Source: Ectopseudomonas khazarica
GTDB taxonomy: Bacteria; Pseudomonadota; Gammaproteobacteria; Pseudomonadales; Pseudomonadaceae
Assembly (NCBI RefSeq): GCF_004521985.1
Contig: NZ_SBHZ01000024.1
Span: 1 to 62,652 of the forward strand
Reading direction: 5' to 3'
Length of the DNA: 62,652 bases
The translations under genes were made by a program, and so were the position numbers. Below, one piece after another: positions 41,295 through 48,526 of this stretch. The notes under the pieces were generated by a model. That model was given only the letters and a program-made list of their open reading frames with translations, searched no databases and was not told the origin of the DNA. Each line of letters begins with the position of its first letter. Within the stretch, counting starts at the first letter, position 1.

Positions 41295-42536
41295 ATGAAC
41301 AACACCGTCTCGCCGCTTCGCTGTGCCGCCGTGATCGGCGCCGGCACGATGGGCCGCGGTATCGTCATCAGCCTGGCCAATGCCGGCCTGCGCGTGCTCT
41401 GGCTGGACAACAACCGGCAGATGCTCGAAGCCGGTCTGCAGATGGCCGAGGAGACCTGGGCGCACAACGTCGCCAAGGGCCGTATCGATGCGCCCGAGGC
41501 GGCCGCGCGGCGTGCCCTCATCGAGGCGGTGGATGGCTATCCGGCGCTGGCCGATGCCGACCTGGTGATCGAGGCGGTGTACGAGAATCTCGAGCTCAAG
41601 CAGCAGATCTTCCGTGAGCTGGACGCGGTGATGAAGCCCGGAGCGTTGCTCGCCAGCAACACCTCGGCGCTGGACATCGACGCCATCGCAGCGGTCACTA
41701 CGCGCCCCGAAGCGGTGCTCGGGCTGCACTTCTTCAGCCCGGCGCACATCATGAAACTGCTGGAAATCGTACGCGGCGCCAGCACCGCGCCGGCTGTGTT
41801 GCAGGCCGCCGTGGCACTGGGCACGCGCATGGGCAAGGTGGCGGTGGTCGCCGGCAACTGCCACGGCTTCATCGGCAATCGCATGCTGCACACCTACGTA
41901 CGCGAGGCGCGCATGCTGCTGCTCGAAGGCGCCTGGCCGCACCAGGTGGACGCGGCATTGCAGGGGTTCGGTTTCGCCATGGGGCCGTTCCGTATGTACG
42001 ACGTGGTCGGTATCGACCTGGAGTGGCGGGCCCGCGAGCTGTCCGGGCAGGGCCAGGACGACCCGGCCGTGCAGGTGGATAACCGCCTGTGCGAACTGGG
42101 ACGCTTCGGCCAGAAGAGCGGCAAGGGCTACTACCTGTACGCGCCGGGCAGCCGTCAGGCGGAACATGATCCGGCCGTCGACGGCCTGGTGCAGATGCAA
42201 TCGGAGCGCCTCGGGTTCGTCCGTCGCGATGTCGGCACCGAGGAGATCGTCGAGCGTTGCCTGCTGGCGCTGGTCAACGAGGGGGCGAAGATCCTCGAGG
42301 AGAACATCGCCGTCAGCAGCGCGGATATCGATCGGGTCTACCTCAACGGTTATGGCTTCCCCGCCGAGCGTGGCGGGCCGATGAGCTGGGCCGATGCTCA
42401 GGGCCTGGCCGCCATCCGCCAGCGCCTGTTGCTGCTGGCCGAACGCTTCGGCGCACACTGGCAGCCTGCGGCGCTGATCGAGCGCCTGGTGCAGGAGCAC
42501 AAGACCTTTGCCGATGTTCAGGAGGGTAAGGCATGA
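41295..42536 (+). CDS. 3-hydroxyacyl-CoA dehydrogenase family protein
   Basis: This 413-residue NAD-dependent dehydrogenase has a Rossmann motif G-A-G-T-M-G-R-G near residues 15-22. The catalytic His is in L-H-F-F-S-P-A-H near 142-149, and C-terminal 3HCDH helices with G-F-I-G-N-R and G-Q-K-S-G-K-G-Y-Y are duplicated as in family members with two C-terminal domains. It oxidises a 3-hydroxyacyl-CoA to the 3-oxoacyl-CoA (or the reverse). It is the first gene of the LysR-controlled operon and overlaps the acyl-CoA dehydrogenase gene by four bases. No hydratase domain is fused, unlike FadB. Confidence 0.9.
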   Translation: MNNTVSPLRCAAVIGAGTMGRGIVISLANAGLRVLWLDNNRQMLEAGLQMAEETWAHNVAKGRIDAPEAAARRALIEAVDGYPALADADLVIEAVYENLELKQQIFRELDAVMKPGALLASNTSALDIDAIAAVTTRPEAVLGLHFFSPAHIMKLLEIVRGASTAPAVLQAAVALGTRMGKVAVVAGNCHGFIGNRMLHTYVREARMLLLEGAWPHQVDAALQGFGFAMGPFRMYDVVGIDLEWRARELSGQGQDDPAVQVDNRLCELGRFGQKSGKGYYLYAPGSRQAEHDPAVDGLVQMQSERLGFVRRDVGTEEIVERCLLALVNEGAKILEENIAVSSADIDRVYLNGYGFPAERGGPMSWADAQGLAAIRQRLLLLAERFGAHWQPAALIERLVQEHKTFADVQEGKA

Positions 42537-44323
42537 GCTACCAGGCACCTCTGCGCGACATGCGCTTCGTGCTGCACGAACTGTTCGATGCCGCCGGCCA
42601 CTGCGAACGCCTGGGCAACGGCCTGGATCGCGAGCTGATCGACGGGGTTCTCGAGGAGGCTGCCGCCTTCGCCACGGGCGAGGTCGCTCCGCTCAATCGC
42701 AACAGCGATGAAGAGGGCTGCCGGCTCGAGGATGGCTGCGTGACGACGCCCCGGGGCTTTCGCGAGGCCTACCGGCAGTACGTGGACAACGGCTGGGCGA
42801 GCATGACCGGGCCGCTGGAACATGGCGGCCAGGGTTTCCCGCAGCTGGTGGCGTTCGCCTTTCACGAGATGCTGATGGGCGCGTCGCTGTCCTTCCGCGT
42901 GTACTCCGGGCTCACCGAAGGGGCGGTGCTGGCGCTGCACCGGCATGGCAGCGAAGCGCTCAAGCAGGGCTACCTGGACAAGCTGGTCAGCGGTCAGTGG
43001 GCCGGCACCATGTGCCTGACCGAGCCGCAGGCCGGCACCGACCTGGCGCTGCTGCGCACCCGTGCCGAACCGCAGGCCGATGGCAGCTACCGGGTGAGCG
43101 GCAACAAGATCTTCATCAGTGGCGGCGAGCAGGACCTGTCGGAGAACATCGTCCACCTGGTGCTGGCGCGCCTGCCGGATGCGCCTGCCGGGGTGAAGGG
43201 CATCAGCCTGTTGCTGGTGCCGAAGTTCATCGCCGCGGCCGACGGCACGCCGGGCGAGCGCAATGCCCTGAGCTGCGGCGCCATCGAGCACAAGATGGGG
43301 ATCAAGGGCGCCTCCACCTGCGTGATGAACTTCGACGGTGCGACGGGCTGGCTGGTCGGCGAGGCCAACCAGGGCCTGGCGTGCATGTTCACCATGATGA
43401 ACGACGCGCGCTTCCAGGTCGGTCTGCAGGGCCTGGGGATCGGCGAGGCGGCCTTCCAGGGCGCGTTGCGCTATGCCCGCGAGCGTTTGCAGTCGCGGGG
43501 GCTGACAGGCGTGCAGGCGCCGGACAAACCGGCCGATCCGATCATCAATCACCCTGACGTGCGGCGCATGCTGCTGACCCAGAAAAGCCTGCTCGAAGGC
43601 TGCCGCATGCTCGCCGCCTATACCGCGCGCCAGCTGGACCTGGAACACGCCGCCGAGGACGGCGAGAGCCGCAAGGCGGCTGGCAAGCGTGCGGCGCTGC
43701 TGATCCCCGTGGTCAAGGCGTTCTTCACCGACATGGGCCAGGAGGTGGCCAGCCATGCGGTGCAGGTCTACGGCGGCCATGGCTTCATCCGTGAATGGGG
43801 CATGGAGCAGCTGATGCGCGACAGCCGTATCACCCAGCTCTACGAAGGCACCAATGGCATCCAGGCGCTGGACTACATCCGCCGCAAGGTCCTGGGTGAT
43901 GGCGGCAGCGAACTGTCTGCGCTGCAGGCCGAGTTCAGCGAGCTGTGCGATGCCCAGGCCGCGCATCCGCGCCTGGCGGAGATGGCCAGGGTCGTGCAGG
44001 GCCGAATCGGCGAGTGGCGGGAGCTGAGCGCGGCGCTGCTCGCGGCTTGCCAGCGCGACCCGCAGGAGATTGGCGCCACCTCGGTGGACTTTCTCCAGTA
44101 CTCGGCCTACGTACTGCTGGCCGGCTTCTGGTTGCAGGCTGCGGCGCGAGCCCAGCAGGCGCTGGACGCCGGCAGCGCCGAGGCGGACTTCTACCAGGCC
44201 AAGCTGCACAGCGCGCAGTTCTACCTGCGCCGTGTGCTGCCGCGCGCCAGCGCCCACCGCGAGGCGCTGCTGGGTGGTGCGGACTGCCTGATGGCCATGG
44301 CCGAGGAGAGCTTCGCCTTCTGA
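42533..44323 (+). CDS. Acyl-CoA dehydrogenase with C-terminal ACAD domain
   Basis: This 596-residue FAD enzyme is of the longer acyl-CoA dehydrogenase class with an extra C-terminal domain (as in DmdC-type enzymes). The FAD/substrate region is M-C-L-T-E-P-Q-A-G-T-D near residue 160. The catalytic Glu lies in L-Y-E-G-T-N-G-I-Q near 435, and V-Y-G-G-H-G-F-I precedes it. The last 130 residues are helical. It would introduce a 2,3-double bond into an acyl-CoA. It is translationally coupled to the dehydrogenase gene (ATGA overlap). The chain-length or branched substrate is unknown. Confidence 0.92.
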   Translation: MSYQAPLRDMRFVLHELFDAAGHCERLGNGLDRELIDGVLEEAAAFATGEVAPLNRNSDEEGCRLEDGCVTTPRGFREAYRQYVDNGWASMTGPLEHGGQGFPQLVAFAFHEMLMGASLSFRVYSGLTEGAVLALHRHGSEALKQGYLDKLVSGQWAGTMCLTEPQAGTDLALLRTRAEPQADGSYRVSGNKIFISGGEQDLSENIVHLVLARLPDAPAGVKGISLLLVPKFIAAADGTPGERNALSCGAIEHKMGIKGASTCVMNFDGATGWLVGEANQGLACMFTMMNDARFQVGLQGLGIGEAAFQGALRYARERLQSRGLTGVQAPDKPADPIINHPDVRRMLLTQKSLLEGCRMLAAYTARQLDLEHAAEDGESRKAAGKRAALLIPVVKAFFTDMGQEVASHAVQVYGGHGFIREWGMEQLMRDSRITQLYEGTNGIQALDYIRRKVLGDGGSELSALQAEFSELCDAQAAHPRLAEMARVVQGRIGEWRELSAALLAACQRDPQEIGATSVDFLQYSAYVLLAGFWLQAAARAQQALDAGSAEADFYQAKLHSAQFYLRRVLPRASAHREALLGGADCLMAMAEESFAF

Positions 44324-44408
44324 CCGAGCGACGGTGCAGGGGCCGGCAAGCCGGCGTCTGCACCGTCAGTGATACCCGAGGTCACGACTACAACAAGAGG
44401 AGCACTGC

Positions 44409-45572
44409 ATGCACCCTTTCAGCTTCACCACCACCGCGCAGATTCTCTGCGAATCCGGCGCCAGCCTGAGGCTGGCCGAACTCTGCCATGAGCGCGGCGC
44501 TCGCCGCGTGCTGATCGTCACCGATCCGGGCATCACCCGGCTCGGTCTGCTCGACCCGCTGTTGCCGGGCTTCGCCCGTGCCGGGATGGACGCACGGGTA
44601 TTCGATCAGGTGCTGGCCGACCCGCCCGAAGCGGTGGTGCTGGCCGCCGTGGCCCAGGCCCGCGAGCAGCAGGCGGAGCTGGTGATCGGCTTTGGCGGCG
44701 GCAGTTCGATGGACGTGGCCAAGCTGGTGGCGCTGCTCGGGCATCCCGACTGCGACCAGGCGCTGGCGCAGATCTACGGCGTGGGCAACGCGCGTGGTCG
44801 GCGCCTGCCGCTGATCCAGATACCGACCACCGCCGGTACCGGCTCCGAGGTTACCCCCATCGCCATCGTCACCACCGGCGAGACGACCAAGATGGGCGTG
44901 GTCTCCCCGCTGCTGCTGCCCGATCTGGCACTGCTCGACGCCGACCTGACCCTGGGGCTGCCGCCGACGGTGAGCGCCGCGACCGGCATCGACGCCATGG
45001 TGCACGCCATCGAGGCCTACACCAGCGCGCTGAAGAAGAACCCCATCTCCGATCTCCTGGCGCGTGAGGCGCTGCGTCTGCTGGCCGGCAATCTCGACGA
45101 GGTGGTGGGTAATGGCGGCAACCGCCAGGCCCGTCAGGCCATGCTGCTCGGCGCCTGCCTGGCCGGTCAGGCATTCGCCAACGCGCCGGTGGCGGCGGTG
45201 CATGCGCTGGCCTATCCGCTGGGCGGGCACTTCCATATTCCCCATGGCCTGTCCAATGCCCTGGTGCTGCCGCAGGTGCTGGCATTCAATGCGCCGGTTG
45301 CCGCACCGCTGTATGCCGAGCTGGCGCCGCTGGTGCTTGGCGATCGACTGCGACCTGGCACTGCGGCTGCGCAGACCGGGCAACTGATCGAGGCCCTGGC
45401 CGCCTTCAGCGAGCGCAGCGGCCTGCCGACGCGCCTGCGCGACGCCGCTGTCAGCGAGGCCATGTTGCCGACGCTGGCGGCGGACGCCATGCTGCAGCAG
45501 CGCCTGCTGGTGAACAATCCACGTGAGATGAACGAACAGCAGGCCCTGGCCATCTACCAGGCCGCCTACTGA
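44409..45572 (+). CDS. Iron-containing alcohol dehydrogenase
   Basis: This 387-residue type III alcohol dehydrogenase has the NAD-binding motif G-G-G-S-S-M-D-V-A-K near residues 97-106 and the metal-binding D-A-M-V-H-A-I-E-A-Y near 197-206. Further iron ligands are in H-A-L-A-Y-P-L-G-G-H-F-H-I-P-H-G near 266-281. AGAGGAG precedes the ATG. In this operon it may reduce or oxidise an aldehyde or alcohol that enters or leaves the acyl-CoA route; its substrate is unknown. The gene follows the acyl-CoA dehydrogenase by 85 bases. Confidence 0.93.
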   Translation: MHPFSFTTTAQILCESGASLRLAELCHERGARRVLIVTDPGITRLGLLDPLLPGFARAGMDARVFDQVLADPPEAVVLAAVAQAREQQAELVIGFGGGSSMDVAKLVALLGHPDCDQALAQIYGVGNARGRRLPLIQIPTTAGTGSEVTPIAIVTTGETTKMGVVSPLLLPDLALLDADLTLGLPPTVSAATGIDAMVHAIEAYTSALKKNPISDLLAREALRLLAGNLDEVVGNGGNRQARQAMLLGACLAGQAFANAPVAAVHALAYPLGGHFHIPHGLSNALVLPQVLAFNAPVAAPLYAELAPLVLGDRLRPGTAAAQTGQLIEALAAFSERSGLPTRLRDAAVSEAMLPTLAADAMLQQRLLVNNPREMNEQQALAIYQAAY

Positions 45573-45589
45573 CGCGCCAAGGAACCTGC

Positions 45590-46024
45590 ATGAACCCACC
45601 CCAGCACCTGCGTGGCGACTACCGCCATTTCCAGCCGATCACCACGCGCTGGCACGACAACGACATCTATGGCCACGTCAACAACGTGACCTACTACAGC
45701 TACTTCGACAGTGCGGTGAATGCCTACCTGATCGCCGAGGGCGGCCTGGATATCCATGCCGGCGAGGTGGTGGGCTTCGTGGTCAGCTCCAGTTGCGACT
45801 ACTTCGCTTCCATCGCCTTCCCAGATGCCATCGAGGTGGGGCTGCGCGTCGGCAAGCTGGGCAACAGCTCGGTGCAGTACGAACTGGCGATCTTCCGGGC
45901 GGGCGAGGAGCAGGCGTGCGCGGCGGGGCGCTTCGTGCATGTCTTCGTCGAGCGCACGAGCAATCGCCCGGTGGCCATACCCGATGCTTTGCGCGCGGCG
46001 CTGGCGAGCCTGCTCAGCGCCTGA
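45590..46024 (+). CDS. 4HBT-type acyl-CoA thioesterase
   Basis: This 144-residue hotdog-fold thioesterase has the 4-hydroxybenzoyl-CoA-thioesterase signature T-R-W-H-D-N-D-I-Y-G-H-V-N-N near residues 17-30, including the catalytic Asp. It lies 17 bases after the alcohol dehydrogenase stop with AAGGAA upstream, so it is the last gene of the operon. It may release a free acid from the CoA ester produced by the two dehydrogenases. Confidence 0.9.
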   Translation: MNPPQHLRGDYRHFQPITTRWHDNDIYGHVNNVTYYSYFDSAVNAYLIAEGGLDIHAGEVVGFVVSSSCDYFASIAFPDAIEVGLRVGKLGNSSVQYELAIFRAGEEQACAAGRFVHVFVERTSNRPVAIPDALRAALASLLSA

Positions 46025-46174
46025 TCGACAGCGCCGGCTGGCGCACTGGCAGAAGATGGCCGGTGACCTGCAGTGAAGCCGCGATGTGACGCTGCTTTCA
46101 GCGCTACCTTGCCGGCATAGGTAGTTCTGCGATGGCCTGCTAGGCTGTGGGCAGTCATTCGCCAGGGAGTGCCC

Positions 46175-47239
46175 ATGTCCGATTTCGAGCGTGAGCAGGC
46201 GCAGCAGCGCGCTGCCCGCATCGCTGCGTTCCGCGAGGAGTTGAGCGCACTGAGCGCGGAGCAGGTCCTGCAACTGAGCGAGGCTCAGGCGCAGGCGGTC
46301 AGCAGCCATCATCAACGCCTGCTGGCGCACTTTCGCCAGACGCTGGACATCGACGCCGACGTTCGTGCCCGCCAGCTGTCGCTGGGCATGCGCCTGGCCT
46401 CGCTGTTCGGCGCGCTGGCGCTGGCCGCCGGCCTGTTCTTCCTCTTCTACCAGTTCTGGGGGTTGTTCGCCGCTTCCGCTCAGGTCGCCATCCTGCTCGG
46501 CAGTACCCTGGGCAGCCTGCTGCTGTGCCACTGGCTGCAGCGGCGCGACAGCTCCGGCTATTACGCCAGGCTGGCAGCCGTGCTGGCGTTCGTGTGCTTC
46601 GTGCTCAACCTGTCGATGCTCGGGCAGATCTTCAACATCGCCCCGTCCGACAAGGCCTTGCTGCCCTGGGGCGCGCTGGCCCTGCTGCTGGCCTATCAGT
46701 GCCGCCAGCGCCTGCTGCTGGTGGTGGCGCTGCTCTGTTTCGGCCTGTTCGTCGCCGCGCGCCTGGGGAACTGGGCCGGCTGGCACTGGTGGTCGCTGGC
46801 GGAGCGACCGGAGCTGTTCATGCCGCTGACCGCATTGCTGCTCGTGCCGCAGGGGTGGGATCAGCGCCGCTACCTGGGGTTCGCGGCCTGCTACCGGGTG
46901 ATGGGGCTGCTCTATCTGCTCGGCCCGGTGCTGGTGCTGTCCTACTGGGGCGGCGGCAGCTATCTCGGCTGGTCCACGGGGTGGATCGAGGCGTTCTATC
47001 AGACCCTCGGCTTCGCCCTGTCAGGGTTGGCGATCTGGCTGGGCATTCGCCGTGGCTGGAGCGAAGTGGTCAGCACCGGTCTGGTCTTCGCCCTGATCAT
47101 GCTGTTCGCCAAACTGTTCGACTGGTGGTGGCAGCTGTTGCCACGCTACCTGTTCTTCCTTCTGCTCGGTCTGATCGCGTTGCTGCTGCTGGTGCTGCTG
47201 CAGCGCTGGCGGCGCACGGCCAATGGCGGTGCAGCATGA
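46175..47239 (+). CDS. DUF2157-family membrane protein
   Basis: This 354-residue inner-membrane protein has a soluble N-terminal helical part (about 1-65) and about ten hydrophobic segments. It matches the DUF2157 family, of unknown function. The ATG at 46175 has CAGGGAG upstream; the GTG at 46169 is only two codons earlier. It overlaps the next gene (DUF4824-like) by four bases, and the pair forms a small operon, as in PAO1 (PA5183-PA5182 region by position). Its role is unknown. Confidence 0.85.
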   Translation: MSDFEREQAQQRAARIAAFREELSALSAEQVLQLSEAQAQAVSSHHQRLLAHFRQTLDIDADVRARQLSLGMRLASLFGALALAAGLFFLFYQFWGLFAASAQVAILLGSTLGSLLLCHWLQRRDSSGYYARLAAVLAFVCFVLNLSMLGQIFNIAPSDKALLPWGALALLLAYQCRQRLLLVVALLCFGLFVAARLGNWAGWHWWSLAERPELFMPLTALLLVPQGWDQRRYLGFAACYRVMGLLYLLGPVLVLSYWGGGSYLGWSTGWIEAFYQTLGFALSGLAIWLGIRRGWSEVVSTGLVFALIMLFAKLFDWWWQLLPRYLFFLLLGLIALLLLVLLQRWRRTANGGAA

Positions 47240-48003
47240 AGCGCTCCCTGTGGCTGGCCCTGGGGATCGTGCTGCTGAGCAATGCCGTTGCCCTGGGCGG
47301 CGTCTGGTACAACCGCAGCGGTGAGCCCGAGGCGCGCCTGTCGCTCAGCGAGCGCGAGCTGCAGCGCGTTTCCAGTGGCTGGCTGGCGGATGAGGGGGAC
47401 ACCGTGACGCGTCTGCAACTGCTCTGGCGCCGCCCCGGTGACGACTGGCAGCTGCCCTGGCTGGACGCGGCCAAACTCAGGGCGCTGGGGTTCGCTGTCG
47501 GTGACGGGCAGGTCGAGCTGGGGCGACAGCCGGCGCGCGAGGTCTGGCTGGTGCTGGAACTGGATGGGCCGAGCTACCGGCGCCAGGTCGAGCAGGTGCG
47601 CCAGGCGCTGAGCCTGGCCGAGGCCGAGTTGCAGGCCAGTCCCGACAGCGAACTGCTGCAGCAGGAGCGGGACGAGCGCCGCCGTCGTCTGGAGCACGAG
47701 GAACAGCGGGCCAGTCGCCTGATGCTGGTGGATGCGGGGGTGGACCCTGAGGCGCTGCGCCAGCGCTGGCCGGATCGGCGGCATCAGGTGTTGCTGGCCG
47801 GGCGCATCGAGCCCTACCGCCATTCGGCGCAAGGCGGTTATGGCGCCAGCATCCGCCTGGACAATGGACGCCTGAGTGTTCCCCATGCCTACCGGGAGCA
47901 GGCGCGCGGCTGGACGCCGGCCTATCAGCAGTCAGGGTTCAAGGCGCAGGTCGATGTCGCTTTCGGTCGCCGCCACGAACCCTGGGTACTGGGCGTACGT
48001 TAG
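47236..48003 (+). CDS. DUF4824-family protein, partner of the DUF2157 gene
   Basis: This 255-residue protein has one N-terminal membrane helix or uncleaved signal (about 5-25) and a periplasmic or extracytoplasmic domain. The central part (about 115-155) is highly charged and probably coiled-coil. Sequence and pairing fit the DUF4824/GDYxxLxY group that accompanies DUF2157-type membrane proteins, but a G-D-Y motif was not seen, so the family name is tentative. Its stop overlaps the convergent glycine-zipper gene by four bases. Confidence 0.75.
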   Translation: MKRSLWLALGIVLLSNAVALGGVWYNRSGEPEARLSLSERELQRVSSGWLADEGDTVTRLQLLWRRPGDDWQLPWLDAAKLRALGFAVGDGQVELGRQPAREVWLVLELDGPSYRRQVEQVRQALSLAEAELQASPDSELLQQERDERRRRLEHEEQRASRLMLVDAGVDPEALRQRWPDRRHQVLLAGRIEPYRHSAQGGYGASIRLDNGRLSVPHAYREQARGWTPAYQQSGFKAQVDVAFGRRHEPWVLGVR

Positions 48004-48443
48004 CGACGGTGCCAGTGCTTGTGGTGTTTCCGCTGCTTCTTGCCGTTGTAGTGGCGATGCTTGCCACGGCGATCGTCATCGTAGCTGGCGTTGCCCATGT
48101 AGTTGCCCAGCGCACCACCGGCACCGCCGCCGACCGCGGCACCGACCACGCCGCCGGTGTTGCCGCCAACCTGCTGACCGACCACGTTGCCGCCCGCCGC
48201 ACCCAGTGCGCCACCGATGGCTGCTTCCGTACGGCTGCGGCGATCGGCGCCGACCATGCTGCCGGCGGCGCCGCCCAGGCCAGCGCCCACGGCGGCACCG
48301 GTGTTGCCACCGACCTGCTGGCCCACCATCGCACCCACCGCTCCGCCCAGGGCGCCGCCGAGGCCGGCTTCGGTGCTGCCGGCAAAGGCATAGCCCGCGC
48401 TGCTCAGGCCAAGGGAAAGGAAGAAGAGTTGCACAGACTTCAT
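48000..48443 (-). CDS. Glycine-zipper secreted or outer-membrane protein
   Basis: This 147-residue protein has a signal peptide (about 1-21, A-F-A cleavage) followed by a Gly/Ala-rich glycine-zipper region (residues about 22-118) of alternating G-x-x-x-G units such as G-G-A-L-G-G-A-V-G-A, with the run V-V-G-Q-Q-V-G-G-N-T-G repeated. The C-terminus is Lys/His/Arg-rich. Such proteins insert into or associate with the cell envelope. The repeats make it compositionally unusual. The start ATG at 48443 has GAGGTGTC upstream. Its function is not known. Confidence 0.8.
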   Translation of the reverse strand: MKSVQLFFLSLGLSSAGYAFAGSTEAGLGGALGGAVGAMVGQQVGGNTGAAVGAGLGGAAGSMVGADRRSRTEAAIGGALGAAGGNVVGQQVGGNTGGVVGAAVGGGAGGALGNYMGNASYDDDRRGKHRHYNGKKQRKHHKHWHRR

Positions 48444-48526
48444 GGACACCTCGAATGCAGAAACCGCCAGATGGCAGGGGTTACGCCATTGACCGGCGAT
48501 TTCCGTTCGAGGTTCCTGGCCGCCGG

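Noticed and set aside
48000..48443. Tandem DNA repeat or CRISPR-like array in the Gly/Ala-rich region
   Set aside because: The repetition is at the protein level (glycine zipper) with an intact frame and signal peptide; there are no identical direct repeats with spacers.
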